Below, one piece after another: positions 9,501-16,919 of a stretch of 37,116 nt of DNA; the first letter of the stretch is position 1, and every line of letters starts with the position of its first letter. The position numbers and the translations under genes are program-made. Origin of the DNA: Candidatus Bipolaricaulota bacterium (lineage in GTDB: Bacteria; Bipolaricaulota; Bipolaricaulia; UBA7950; UBA9294); assembly GCA_018817505.1 (NCBI GenBank), contig JAHITR010000130.1:1-37116 (forward strand). Direction: 5' to 3'. Below the pieces are notes generated by a model. That model saw nothing but the letters and a program-made list of their open reading frames with translations, had not been told where the DNA came from and made no database searches.

Positions 9501-10670
9501 GCCTCAACGAGTACGGATAATACGGTTACCGTCGATACGACTCGGCCGGTCGTTCATTTCGTTACAGTGGGCGACACCGTTCTGACGGACGGAGACACTG
9601 GTTTTGGGCTTGGGGTGATTTTCAGTGAGCCTATGGACACGAGTGTGGCTCCGACGCTCGTCTTCTCGCCCAACGTCGACACGACCCTAACGCCGATTTC
9701 GTCGTCCTGGCTCTTCGAGGATCATTTCTATGCCTCGTTTGATGTCGCTGACGCAGGTGTGGACGTCAATAGCGTAACGATTGACGCAATCGGTGCGAGG
9801 GATGTTGCTGGGAATCTACAGACCGATTATGCGCCACTACACGAGTTCGAGATCGACATGCTGAATCCGACAGTCGTTGGCGTCGGAATCAGCGATGCAA
9901 CGATTGACAATGCGGACGTGGGGAGCATCTTTATGGTAACTGTCGATTACTCCGAATCGATGGACAACGGAGTCGTCCCAGCCATTAAATTCGCCCCCAG
10001 CGTCTCGTCTGTACTGTCTCCTGCTGCAGGAGCTTGGGTCGACTCGGACACCTATCAGGCAACGTATGATGTTCTTGATGCTGTGGCAGCTGAAGTCGGG
10101 ATTGATATCACTGTGAGTGGTGCCGCCGATGCGCAGGGGAACCTCCAGCAAATCGCCTATAGGGCGGCAAACCAGTTTGACATTGCTATTCTGGCTCCTG
10201 AGGTCGAGGAATCGTGGACTATCACACCAATGGGAGTGATCGGAACGACCGCTAATGGTGGCGGCGGAGGTGCTGAAGGAGGCGAGGCCGAGGTTGTTCG
10301 TGGCTTCCTCAATCGGTGCCTGATGCTTGATCTAGACGGAGAGCAGCCGATGGCTGGACAGTGTCCGCTTGAGGCGATCTATCAAGTCGGTGAGGTGGTT
10401 TCTGGATCCTGCAGTATCTGTAGTCCAGATGGATTGGCGATTCGGGGCACTTATGTGCATATCTACATCTATTGTGTCGACCTTGAAGCGCGGCCGGAAT
10501 TGCGGTCATTGCAGGCGCACTGGACGGTTCACTACGATGTCGATACGGGATTGTATAGCTTTGATTGGGAAACGACAGGCTTTGATCCAGGGTATTACGA
10601 CGTCTACCTTAGCTTCGAAGACGGATCCGGGCACTCGTGCCGGATCCAGCTGATTGAGTCAGTGGACTAG
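6543..10670 (+). CDS. Large secreted mosaic protein of Ig-like modules
   Basis: The start is the ATG at 6543 (1375 aa), chosen because AAGGAGG lies just upstream and a signal peptide follows at once (hydrophobic FAVLGAILLLFTVSAWA). Extending the frame upstream adds 44 residues that look unlike protein. The order is: unique N-terminal domain; Ig-like domain ending about 7371; B module (VDGFEIEWN, WYFHIATVDNVGNW) 7372-7686; FN3-like domain 7699-7974; two C modules (IDQAGGQADPTN) 7975-8601; two B modules 8602-9210; a third C module 9211-9537; two A modules 9538-10188; then a Gly-rich linker (GGGGGAEGGE) and a Cys-containing tail domain. A and B modules are the same types seen in the protein at 1-4299. 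No C-terminal anchor is visible. Likely role: extracellular structural or adhesive protein; the ligand is unknown. A strong terminator follows. Confidence 0.85.
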   Translation: MRAHDLTPVQQVAWWRGFAVLGAILLLFTVSAWAYTDTFSSPPAFSNADRHMETGTATEGLVYDMTSGDFAWLGGQISALGYAVGPASFTITSRDGEEFFFVEMYIDTIAAITMTGYGTNAFTKSISANSVGTYGPGGAGKLVSSVTISSTVDLDVYFDNVDVEFGDFVDPSLDSFERQIPANALTNVDALVFRVTFDEAVKNVTGGDFEVTGSTASVTDVVAVSTSVYNLTVSGGNLATYNGVVGINLAAGQDIADLADNALPAGEPTTDETYTLDNTPPTDPTPSSSSHTVSVWDNDNTVDIVCSGASDGAGSGVDGFEIEWNQSASWTPTGTKEQEETWVGATFTATSDGNWYFHIATVDNVGNWTTTQHLGPFPIDSTPPSVPTGLNPSTGTFTSDASPILSWTASNDAGGSGIRTTDAYRIVVTGPVNRDTYVSDTDYNPTLSEGTFTWKVYARDNAGNSSSYTANTTLTIDTTQPDVTIDQAGGQADPTNSSPVNFMVVFNESVTGFATGDVTLGGTAGATTGTVTGSGTTYNVAVSGMTGDGTIIATIAAGVAQDSANNSNNASTSTSNSVTYDTTPPTISIGAPSATDTNSGPVTYTVTYGGADAVTLAVGDIILNSTGTASGNVGVSGSGTTTRTVTISGITGDGTLGIYVSNAGTGTDDAGNPTPEAGPSATFNVDNTPPSNPVVTSTHTAGAWSNNDYLGMNDLETSSDGFSGVDGYEYAFSQNATWTPSHVKDIEENVLDIYSHLPSDGDWYFHIATVDNVGNWAAHDTYGPFRIDTADPIDPTPTSTSHAVGVWSNDKDVVIRIDGDSDSGSGVDGFDYGWDNSPSWIATEIKDWEESDIGGTFTGADGDWYFHIATVDNAGNWTSTEHLGPFRIDTLKPSVLIDQTAGQADPTNGSPVVFTVVFDEPINGLTFTSADVFVGGTAVTGTVTVAEVAPNDGTTFGVSIAVTGEGTVIPTVPAGGVEDLAGNTNNASTSTDNTVTVDTTRPVVHFVTVGDTVLTDGDTGFGLGVIFSEPMDTSVAPTLVFSPNVDTTLTPISSSWLFEDHFYASFDVADAGVDVNSVTIDAIGARDVAGNLQTDYAPLHEFEIDMLNPTVVGVGISDATIDNADVGSIFMVTVDYSESMDNGVVPAIKFAPSVSSVLSPAAGAWVDSDTYQATYDVLDAVAAEVGIDITVSGAADAQGNLQQIAYRAANQFDIAILAPEVEESWTITPMGVIGTTANGGGGGAEGGEAEVVRGFLNRCLMLDLDGEQPMAGQCPLEAIYQVGEVVSGSCSICSPDGLAIRGTYVHIYIYCVDLEARPELRSLQAHWTVHYDVDTGLYSFDWETTGFDPGYYDVYLSFEDGSGHSCRIQLIESVD

Positions 10671-10691
10671 CAGCCTGTAGCGCATTCTGCC

Positions 10692-10729
10692 ATCAGGGCC
10701 GGGCTCCAAAACGCCTGGCCCTGATTTTT
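10692..10729 (+). terminator. Intrinsic terminator of the mosaic surface protein
   Basis: The stem ATCAGGGCC (10692-10700) / GGCCCTGAT (10717-10725) is perfect over nine bases, with a 16-base loop and TTTT directly after. It lies 22 bases past the stop at 10670. The opposite strand lacks a T-run after the stem, so it serves the plus-strand gene better than rpiA. Confidence 0.85.
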
Positions 10730-10754
10730 ATAGGGCGACTCATGTCTTGTGCGA

Positions 10755-11459
10755 TCAGAAGGAAACAGGGCCGTCATCACGCTTGTAATGTCGCACGCCG
10801 TTATTGTCAGCGACAATGAGATCTGTTGCCAATCCAATGAACAACCCGTGCTCCACAATGCCAGCTCGTGCGTTGAGTCTCTCGGCTAGCTTTTCGGCAT
10901 CGTCTATCGGATTGAACTGGCAGTCAAGAATGATGTTGCCTTGATCCGTCTTGAACGGATGCTCCTTTCCTCCTCGCAACCTGACGTGTGCACCAAGTCC
11001 TTCGATGAATCGCTTCTCCACAACCCAAGCGAACGGAACGACTTCGATCGGGAGTGCGAAGTGAGTTCCCAGCTGCGGCGACAGCTTGGAACCATCCACG
11101 ATAATGACCTCTCGTCGGCTGGCGCAGGCGACGACCTTCTCACGTAGCAGTGCGCCGCCGCCACCCTTGATCAGATTCATCTGTGGGTCGACCTCATCTG
11201 CGCCATCAATCGTAAGGTCAATGGCAGGGTTTTCCTCCAAGCTTGTCAGAGGAATGCCGAGCCGCTTGGCGTGTGCCTCCACTTCCAGAGAGCAGGGAAT
11301 CGCCCTGATATTCTTGAGCGCACCGGTTTGAAGTAGCGTCGCAAGACGCTCAATAGCAAACGCTGTCGTCGAGCCGTGGCCCAATCCGACAAGGGTGTCG
11401 CATTGGATGAATTCCACTGCGCGTTCTGCTGCCGCCTTTTTCTGTGCGTCGTTGCTCAT
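10755..11459 (-). CDS. rpiA: Ribose-5-phosphate isomerase A
   Basis: This 234-aa protein is full length for RpiA, which interconverts ribose 5-phosphate and ribulose 5-phosphate in the cytosolic non-oxidative pentose phosphate pathway. Visible signatures are the phosphate loop GLGHGSTTAFAIERL, the active-site DLTIDGADEVD, and KGGGGALLREK carrying the catalytic acid and lysine. The phosphate loop has His where many homologues have Thr (GTGST). I chose the ATG at 11459 (MSNDAQKK) rather than an in-frame ATG at 11492. A GGGGGA sequence precedes 11459, the extra residues are atypical, and a promoter candidate overlaps the upper ATG. It is transcribed alone, divergently from the transporter at 11621. 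It could serve the ribokinase encoded at 25816-26703. Confidence 0.96.
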   Translation of the reverse strand: MSNDAQKKAAAERAVEFIQCDTLVGLGHGSTTAFAIERLATLLQTGALKNIRAIPCSLEVEAHAKRLGIPLTSLEENPAIDLTIDGADEVDPQMNLIKGGGGALLREKVVACASRREVIIVDGSKLSPQLGTHFALPIEVVPFAWVVEKRFIEGLGAHVRLRGGKEHPFKTDQGNIILDCQFNPIDDAEKLAERLNARAGIVEHGLFIGLATDLIVADNNGVRHYKRDDGPVSF

Positions 11460-11490
11460 GATTCCCCCAACTCTGACCCAGGATGACTCC

Positions 11491-11518
11491 ATAGTAAACG
11501 GTATTCGAGCCGAGTGAA
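11491..11518 (-). promoter_or_regulatory. Candidate sigma-70-type promoter for rpiA
   Basis: Read on the minus strand, TTCACT (11518-11513) and TACTAT (11496-11491) are separated by 16 bases, each matching four of six consensus positions. Transcription would begin near 11484, upstream of the chosen rpiA start and downstream of the alternative ATG at 11492. It was found by eye and is weak on its own. Confidence 0.3.
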
Positions 11519-11620
11519 ATTCTGGTTCTGTGATGCTAACGATCTACTCACATCTTCCAGTGGCTGCCCGTGCGCTTCCTGCGTACAATGCGCGCTACGC
11601 CAGATGGGTCGAGGAGTCGC

Positions 11621-12544
11621 ATGAATCACCTTCACCAGGACAAGCAGGTGACTGCCAAGGGAGTTGCCTACTTGGTGACGGTCTATTTCGTTTGGGGAAG
11701 TACCTATCTGGCCATCCGCTATGGTGTGAGAGATGGATCGGGCATTCCTCCATTTGCTCTGGGGGCCATGCGAACGCTGGTCGCTGGAGGCATGCTCTTC
11801 GCCTGGGCGGCGCTACGTGGAGCCCAAATCCGCCTGCCTCGATCGGAACTTGCCACGTTGGCGTTGGCTGGACTGCTGATGTGGCCTGGAGCCAATGGCT
11901 TGGTCAATTGGGCTGAGCAACGGGCAGATTCAAGTTATGCGGCTCTCCTTCTCGGGGCATTGCCCATTTGGACAGCGCTGATTGATGCCGTATGGCGTCG
12001 CCAACGCGTTTCTTGGCGGCTGATAGCGTTTTTGGCGATTGGCTTTGCTGGAATTGGATTGCTGACCATCCCCAAGCTGCTGACCTCAGAAGGAGCCAAT
12101 CTGGCATCAATCTTGATGTTGATTGCTGCACCGATCTCGTGGGCCGTTGGCTCGCTACTGCAGCTTCATCGTCCTGTCTCTGTTTCGCCGCTGGTCAGTT
12201 CAGCCTATCTGCATCTGATGGGTGGCGTGGGATTTGTGCTTTTGTTCTTCATCACCCGCGAACCGTGGCCCGTTCCGACAGCGCAGGCCTGGGCTGCCGT
12301 GGGTTACCTGACCCTCATTGGATCGATTGTCGGCTTCACGTCCTATGTGCAGGCGCTCCATCTTCTTCCGACGAGCATTGCCATGACTTACGCCTATGTG
12401 AATCCAGTTGTCGCGGTAATCCTCGGATGGATCATGCTTCGAGAAGGAGTCTCCCTTGTCATGGTCGCAGGGATGGCACTAACCCTGGTTGGCGTATGGG
12501 GAGTGTTCCGCGAACGATACCGTCAATCACCTGCTAGCGCGTGA
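11621..12544 (+). CDS. DMT-superfamily permease (EamA, YedA-like)
   Basis: This 307-aa integral membrane protein has about ten hydrophobic helices in two EamA halves. The first half carries YFVWGSTYLAIRYGVRDG. The second carries SIAMTYAYVNPVVAVILGW, closely resembling the SYAYVNPVVAVLLG segment of E. coli YedA. The family exports or imports small metabolites; this member's substrate cannot be told. The start at 11621 is supported by GAGGAG at 11611-11616. The frame continues upstream to 11570 but without a ribosome binding site. Its 3' end overlaps the convergent DUF427 gene by 11 bases. Confidence 0.92.
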   Translation: MNHLHQDKQVTAKGVAYLVTVYFVWGSTYLAIRYGVRDGSGIPPFALGAMRTLVAGGMLFAWAALRGAQIRLPRSELATLALAGLLMWPGANGLVNWAEQRADSSYAALLLGALPIWTALIDAVWRRQRVSWRLIAFLAIGFAGIGLLTIPKLLTSEGANLASILMLIAAPISWAVGSLLQLHRPVSVSPLVSSAYLHLMGGVGFVLLFFITREPWPVPTAQAWAAVGYLTLIGSIVGFTSYVQALHLLPTSIAMTYAYVNPVVAVILGWIMLREGVSLVMVAGMALTLVGVWGVFRERYRQSPASA

Positions 12545-12815
12545 CCTCAACTCGTTTCCAGAACGCCACGTGGTCTTTGATTTGCGCAGCAGCTTCCTTG
12601 GGGTGTGGGTACGACCATGCTGCATTCCTCGACTCCACATCTCCGACAACCACGTCGTAGTAGTAGGCTTCACCCTTCCACGGACATGTGGATCGATGGG
12701 CACTCGGCCGTAGAAACTCGCGGTTAATCGAGCCCGGCGGAAAGTAGTGATTGTCCTCAATCACGATGGTTTCATCGCTTTGCGCGATGACGGTTCCGTC
12801 TAGTATCGCCTTCAT
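12534..12815 (-). CDS. DUF427 family protein
   Basis: This 93-aa protein matches the usual small size of the DUF427 family. It carries the characteristic order ED(N)HYFPP, then a STCPWKGEAYYYDV motif and NAAWSYPHPKEAA. The function of the family is not established; the conserved CPWKG and AWxYPxP motifs suggest a small beta-rich fold. The start at 12815 is set by GGAGGTG about six bases upstream on the minus strand. An upstream extension to 12920 is not family-like. It ends inside the convergent DMT permease gene, so the two 3' ends overlap. Confidence 0.88.
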   Translation of the reverse strand: MKAILDGTVIAQSDETIVIEDNHYFPPGSINREFLRPSAHRSTCPWKGEAYYYDVVVGDVESRNAAWSYPHPKEAAAQIKDHVAFWKRVEVTR

Positions 12816-12908
12816 GGGGACACCTCCAATGGCTATGTCATTGCACGATACATTCAAAACGTGTCGAGACAAAGGAGGGTCTGTTGGCAAAGTGTGTGCA
12901 AGGCAAAC

Positions 12909-12935
12909 GGGCCCGCACACGCAAGGCGAGGGCCC
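12909..12935 (-). terminator. Possible terminator of the small membrane protein gene
   Basis: Two copies of the self-complementary GGGCCC (12909-12914 and 12930-12935) can form a 6-bp stem with a 15-base loop. Read on the minus strand it is followed by GTTTGCC, a poor T-tract. It lies 20 bases past the stop at 12955. Confidence 0.35.
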
Positions 12936-12954
12936 AATAGCCTATTCAATGGAT

Positions 12955-13335
12955 CTAGAGATTGAGAGCATCCAGAACGATCCGAACAACGAGCAGAACC
13001 CAGCCCACAATAATTCCAATCCAGATCACGCGACGGGCAAAATCGAGCAATCCAAACAGAATGAGGATAACGGTAATGAACGCCAAATATCCGATGGGCT
13101 TCTCCAGATCCGATGACACGCGGTCGTCTGTGATCAAGTTGAGGAGATAGAGTACGCCCTGCCCCAGGTACTTGGCTGCACTGTCAATGTAGGTAAGCCC
13201 CTGATTCAATGCAGTGGTCGCGGTTTCCTGGACCTGATCTGAGATCAGCGGGACATCAGTCTGTCCAACGGCAAGTACCGAGACGAGAAGAAGCATCGCC
13301 AGAATGCCGACAAGAGCGGTTGTGCGTCTAAACAT
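12955..13335 (-). CDS. Small exported or membrane protein, unknown function
   Basis: This 126-aa protein belongs to no family I recognise. Residues 1-24 look like a signal peptide (MFRRTTAL, then a Leu/Val-rich core, ending VLAVGQ). A ~45-residue amphipathic middle contains VQETATTALNQGLTYIDSAAKYL. Two hydrophobic segments end the chain: YLAFITVILILFGLLDFA, and a second beginning WIGIIVGWVLLVV, separated by RR. The start at 13335 is set by AAGGGGG a few bases upstream on the minus strand. An in-frame start at 13368 has no comparable site. The N-terminal signal resembles that of the LRR protein at 35923. It is probably an inner-membrane protein with its helical middle outside. Confidence 0.7.
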   Translation of the reverse strand: MFRRTTALVGILAMLLLVSVLAVGQTDVPLISDQVQETATTALNQGLTYIDSAAKYLGQGVLYLLNLITDDRVSSDLEKPIGYLAFITVILILFGLLDFARRVIWIGIIVGWVLLVVRIVLDALNL

Positions 13336-13460
13336 GTTGGAACCCCCTTTCCAGATTTTAGACTTCACTCTACCATGCGAACCCTACCCATGAGAAGCGG
13401 CGAGTGTCCCGAGGAAGTCGACCAAATGGCATGGGAGATCTGTTCGCGGCTGTCCTTGGA

Positions 13461-14834
13461 CTATGTGCTTGTTGCGCCATCGTCTGAACTGAGAGGACGC
13501 TCCCGCAACTGCCGGAGCAAATGAATGAACATCCAGCCCGTAATGACCGCAGCAGTCGCATCCGAGATTGGAAAGGACACCCAAATGCCAGTCAGATCTA
13601 GAACACGTGGCAGCAAGAGAATCAGGGGCGTGAGCAGAATGACCTGACGAAGCAATGCCAACACCGTGGCAGGAAGCGCTTTGCCAAGGGCTTGATATGT
13701 TCCAGCCGCAACAACCTGGAATCCAACCGTTGGAAACGCCAGGATAATGATTCGCGTAGCGGTGGCGCCCATGGAAATGACCTCTGGATCGCGGCTGAAG
13801 ATACGAAGCAACACGGCTGGAAAGGCGACCAACAGGATCGTAGCGGCTATGGACATGGCTGATGTGATGATGCTGGAGTACCGAATCGCCTTTAGCGCAC
13901 GATCCTTTCTGCCAGCGCCATAGTTGTAGCCGACAATTGGCATCATGCCCTGGATGATTCCGAACATGGGCATGATGAGAAAATTGATCATGCGATTGAC
14001 GACGCCGAAGGTAGCAATGGCGATGTCGCCGCCGTAGGGCGCTAGGCTGTTGTTGAGAATGATGACAGTGAACACTGATGCTGCGGCCCGCAAACCCGAG
14101 CCAAGCCCGACTCGTGTTGCTTCCCAGACAATGGAAAACTTCAATCGATAGTGATGGGGTGCAAGGCTTAGCGAACTGCGCCCTGCAAAAAAGTAATACA
14201 GCAAGTACACGACTGTGGTGGCTTGCGCGAGGACCGTGGCCAATGCTGCCCCTTGTATGCCCAGGTGAAATCCGTAGATGAACAATGGATCGAGCACGAT
14301 ATTCAATAACCCGGAAATGATCATCGTCCACATGGCCACGCGTGCATTGCCCTCAGCTCGGACGACGGCATTGGTGGCCATGGCGAACATGAAGAACGGA
14401 GTTCCGATGAGGATGATGCGTGAGTAGCCTGCGGCATAGGGCAAGATTCCCTCAGTTACCCCGAACAGGTTGAGCAGAGATGGCAGGAACAAGCTTCCGA
14501 AGATGGCGATGGCAGCGCTGAACAAAGCAACCAATATGAATAGATTGCCCAAGGCATGACGAGCCTCATCGCGATTCCCTGCGCCAAGACGTCGGGAGAC
14601 GATAGAGGCAACCCCGATGCCAAACATTTGTGCCAGGGCCATCACCATGATCTGAATGGGGAACGAGATGGCGATGCCAGCGATTCCAAGCGATCCAACG
14701 CCCTGCCCCACGAAAATCGTGTCTGTCAGGTTGTATGTTGCCTGTACCATCAGTCCGACCATGGCCGGAGCCGACATTTTGATCAACAGCGATCGTATCG
14801 GCGCGGTCCCCAGCTGTGAACTATGATCAGTCAT
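13461..14834 (-). CDS. MATE-family efflux transporter (MepA-like)
   Basis: This 457-aa protein has about twelve hydrophobic helices and is typical in length for MATE exporters, which expel drugs or metabolites using a Na+ or H+ gradient. Visible family features are LLIKMSAPAMVGLMVQATYNLTDTIFVGQ at the N-terminus (in parts), IVSRRLGAGNRDEA, AEGNARVAMW, LDPLFIYGFHLGIQGAALATV and the mid-protein repeat MPIVGYNYGAGRKDRA. The last two match the conserved P/G motifs of the two MATE halves. The start at 14834 follows a GAGGTG sequence. The frame runs further upstream to 15038 but overlaps the LolA-like gene and is not transporter-like. It is transcribed in the same direction as the ABC operon above, with a possible terminator between. 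Confidence 0.93.
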   Translation of the reverse strand: MTDHSSQLGTAPIRSLLIKMSAPAMVGLMVQATYNLTDTIFVGQGVGSLGIAGIAISFPIQIMVMALAQMFGIGVASIVSRRLGAGNRDEARHALGNLFILVALFSAAIAIFGSLFLPSLLNLFGVTEGILPYAAGYSRIILIGTPFFMFAMATNAVVRAEGNARVAMWTMIISGLLNIVLDPLFIYGFHLGIQGAALATVLAQATTVVYLLYYFFAGRSSLSLAPHHYRLKFSIVWEATRVGLGSGLRAAASVFTVIILNNSLAPYGGDIAIATFGVVNRMINFLIMPMFGIIQGMMPIVGYNYGAGRKDRALKAIRYSSIITSAMSIAATILLVAFPAVLLRIFSRDPEVISMGATATRIIILAFPTVGFQVVAAGTYQALGKALPATVLALLRQVILLTPLILLLPRVLDLTGIWVSFPISDATAAVITGWMFIHLLRQLRERPLSSDDGATST

Positions 14835-14862
14835 TCGGACACCTCGCAACCTAGACAAGAAT

Positions 14863-14885
14863 GGACTCCCCGCATGGAGGAGTCC
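14863..14885 (-). terminator. Possible terminator after the LolA-like gene
   Basis: GGACTCC (14863-14869) and GGAGTCC (14879-14885) form a perfect 7-bp stem with a 9-base loop. On the minus strand the stem is followed by ATTCTTGTCT, a weak T-rich tail. It lies between the LolA-like stop (14920) and the MATE start (14834), so the MATE gene may have its own transcript. Confidence 0.5.
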
Positions 14886-14919
14886 GCACATGTTACAGCA
14901 AAGCTTCTGGGTTGGAAAC

Positions 14920-15678
14920 TTACGGAGCCTGACTTGCCCCGAGCGAATTGGGATCGAACAGTTCGAATGACAACACCGCCGTATCGATGGCCAGAATCTG
15001 CGATGTGGTGATTCGCCCAAGTAGCAGCTGATTGACAATACGCTGTGTGGTCACGTAGACATCATCGTCACGTGACTCGTACGTCTCGTAGAGCACTTCA
15101 TAGAATGGCAGTCCGCTGACGGCGTACAACATCGCTGAGATTGGACGAAGATTGACGGCGTCGACGATGACAGTGATCGCCTGGAAGGCAACCGAGTAAT
15201 TCATGGCAACCAGATCGATTTCCCACAGCTCGGCGCCGGCCTCATTGGTTGAGGTTCGACGTTCACCGATCGTATAGGATTCTGCGAACCGGATTCCGCT
15301 CGTTTGTGCCACAGCTGCGTCGCCGAAGACTTCCGTGGTTGCGCTGGTTTTAATGGGAAAATCGAGATCCGGTCCATAGAAATACGTGCCATTGGGTGTG
15401 GATAGGAAGATTTGTCCTGCCAGCTCCTCTGGTGTAGTAAACTCGATTCGCGCGTACGCACCTGCATCATTATCGAAGAACGACAACGCAAGCTCAGCTT
15501 GGCGAGTTTCATCTGGCGTCTCAGACACGATGCGAATGGTCAGCTGCGTAACGGTGTCATCAAAAAAACGTGCATCATCAAGAGCTGCAAGCAGCTCGAC
15601 GTCGCTCAGATCCTGAGCTGTCGTGAGGCTTGCGAATGAGGCGAGAACGGCAATCAGTAGGATGAGTATTCGTTTCAC
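14920..15678 (-). CDS. LolA-like outer-membrane lipoprotein-sorting protein
   Basis: This 252-aa protein has a signal peptide (MKRILILLIAVLASFASLTTAQ) and a single-domain beta-rich mature part. Features fit the LolA-like family that accompanies FtsX/MacB permeases: the start LLAALDDARFFDDTVTQL, an ARIEFTTPEELAGQIFL strand pair, GTYFYGPDLDFPIK, and WEIDLVAMN near the middle. Classical LolA carries lipoproteins across the periplasm from LolCDE to the outer membrane. By context this one should work with the ABC proteins encoded just upstream. The start is GTG at 15678 with CTCCTT on the plus strand (AAGGAG) five bases away. It is 21 bases downstream of the second permease, so co-transcription is likely. 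Confidence 0.75.
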   Translation of the reverse strand: MKRILILLIAVLASFASLTTAQDLSDVELLAALDDARFFDDTVTQLTIRIVSETPDETRQAELALSFFDNDAGAYARIEFTTPEELAGQIFLSTPNGTYFYGPDLDFPIKTSATTEVFGDAAVAQTSGIRFAESYTIGERRTSTNEAGAELWEIDLVAMNYSVAFQAITVIVDAVNLRPISAMLYAVSGLPFYEVLYETYESRDDDVYVTTQRIVNQLLLGRITTSQILAIDTAVLSFELFDPNSLGASQAP

Positions 15679-15699
15679 GAGATCTCCTTTCGTTACCAG

Positions 15700-16911
15700 C
15701 TATACACTCTGCAGTGCCCGAACGATTTCAATGCGTGAGTTTCTCCACGAGGGGAATATCGCGCTGAGCAGCGTTGAGAATAAAACGGTCAGAATGGGCA
15801 TGATGATGACGGTGGGGCTGAGCTGAAGTTGGATTGACTGCGGAATGGCTGCTCCCGGCGGTATCCAAGAAAAGGCAATCGCATTGAAGACGAGAACAAG
15901 AGCTACGCTGATGAGTGCTCCAAGGATCGCGCCAATGATGCCAAGGAAGGCAGCCTCCAAAATGAACGAACCGAACACGCGCCCGCGCCCTGCTCCAAGC
16001 GCCCGTAGCGTCCCGACCTCGCGGCTACGCTCCAAGAAGGAGATCGTCAACACCTCCAACACACTGAAGAAGACAAGCACTGCGATGCCCATCATTGCCA
16101 GGCCGGAGAACGCCCCATAGAATGATTCGATGGACGCATATGATGGGTTGAGCTCTTTCCACGTTCGGGCTACGAGAGGGATACTCGCAGATTGAAGATG
16201 CTGTTGGAGTTCAAATGCAAATGCCTCAGCCTGATCGACATCGTCGATTCGGATCAGGATTCGTTCGACGCCATCGGTCTTGAGCAAGCGCTGTACGAAT
16301 GCAATCGGGAACAGGCCGAGCTGCTCTTCAAGAGCTTCCAGAGCATAAGTGATCTCTCCGGATACAACGACTGTGGCCGCATTAAAATTACCGGAGACCG
16401 TGCCAGTAGCGATATTGACGCGATCTCCCGGGGCAACACCAAGCTTTCGTGCTAGGGCAACGCCGAGGATGACTTCGCGATCTGACGTCTCTTCAAACGG
16501 GCTGCCTGACGAGACGATGCACTCGTAGGCCTGGACGTCACTACAAGGCACGATCCCTCGTCCGACGATCAGCGTACTGCCTTGCTCATCACCCACCAAC
16601 CCAGCAAAATTGAGCTGCCAAGAGACGCCGACCAAACCAGGCATGGTGGATACGATGGCAACGACTTGTTCCAGTTGTCCAGGGGGAATCAGGTAGTCAT
16701 AGCCCGTGGACGAGTTCTCGAATAGGCCTTCAGAACCGACTTGAACCGCGCCGGTCTCATCAGCGAGTGAAGTCTTGGTTGATTGCAGTGCTTCACCGAC
16801 AAAGCCAAGAACCGATACCAGGATGACGAATCCGACAACGATCACCGCCAGACTGAAGGCTGTTCGGCGGCGGTTTCGGAATACGTTTCGCAGGGATGTC
16901 TTCAATTGCAT
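15700..16911 (-). CDS. ABC transporter permease, FtsX/MacB type (second of pair)
   Basis: This 403-aa protein has the MacB/LolC/LolE layout: one N-terminal helix after LRNVFRNRRRTAFS, a large periplasmic domain (about residues 45-270, with VQVGSEGLFENSSTGYDYL), then three C-terminal helices with an FtsX core including SFLERSREVGTLRALG. It ends IVRALQSV. It should pair with the permease encoded upstream as a heterodimer powered by the ATPase at 18128-18847. The start at 16911 follows AGGAGG, whose first bases overlap the TAG stop of the upstream gene. Frame extension to 17382 runs inside the other permease and is spurious. Role: lipoprotein or other envelope substrate extrusion, inferred from family and the LolA-like neighbour. 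Confidence 0.9.
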   Translation of the reverse strand: MQLKTSLRNVFRNRRRTAFSLAVIVVGFVILVSVLGFVGEALQSTKTSLADETGAVQVGSEGLFENSSTGYDYLIPPGQLEQVVAIVSTMPGLVGVSWQLNFAGLVGDEQGSTLIVGRGIVPCSDVQAYECIVSSGSPFEETSDREVILGVALARKLGVAPGDRVNIATGTVSGNFNAATVVVSGEITYALEALEEQLGLFPIAFVQRLLKTDGVERILIRIDDVDQAEAFAFELQQHLQSASIPLVARTWKELNPSYASIESFYGAFSGLAMMGIAVLVFFSVLEVLTISFLERSREVGTLRALGAGRGRVFGSFILEAAFLGIIGAILGALISVALVLVFNAIAFSWIPPGAAIPQSIQLQLSPTVIIMPILTVLFSTLLSAIFPSWRNSRIEIVRALQSV

Positions 16912-16919
16912 GCCGCCTC

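Noticed and set aside
11460-11492. Upstream ATG for rpiA at 11492
   Set aside because: The added residues are not part of the family N-terminus, and a promoter candidate overlaps this codon, leaving 11459 as the better start.
13384-14331. A 315-codon minus-strand frame overlapping the MATE gene
   Set aside because: It is out of frame with the clear MATE transporter; its His/Ser/Arg-rich sequence has no membrane helices and no family likeness.
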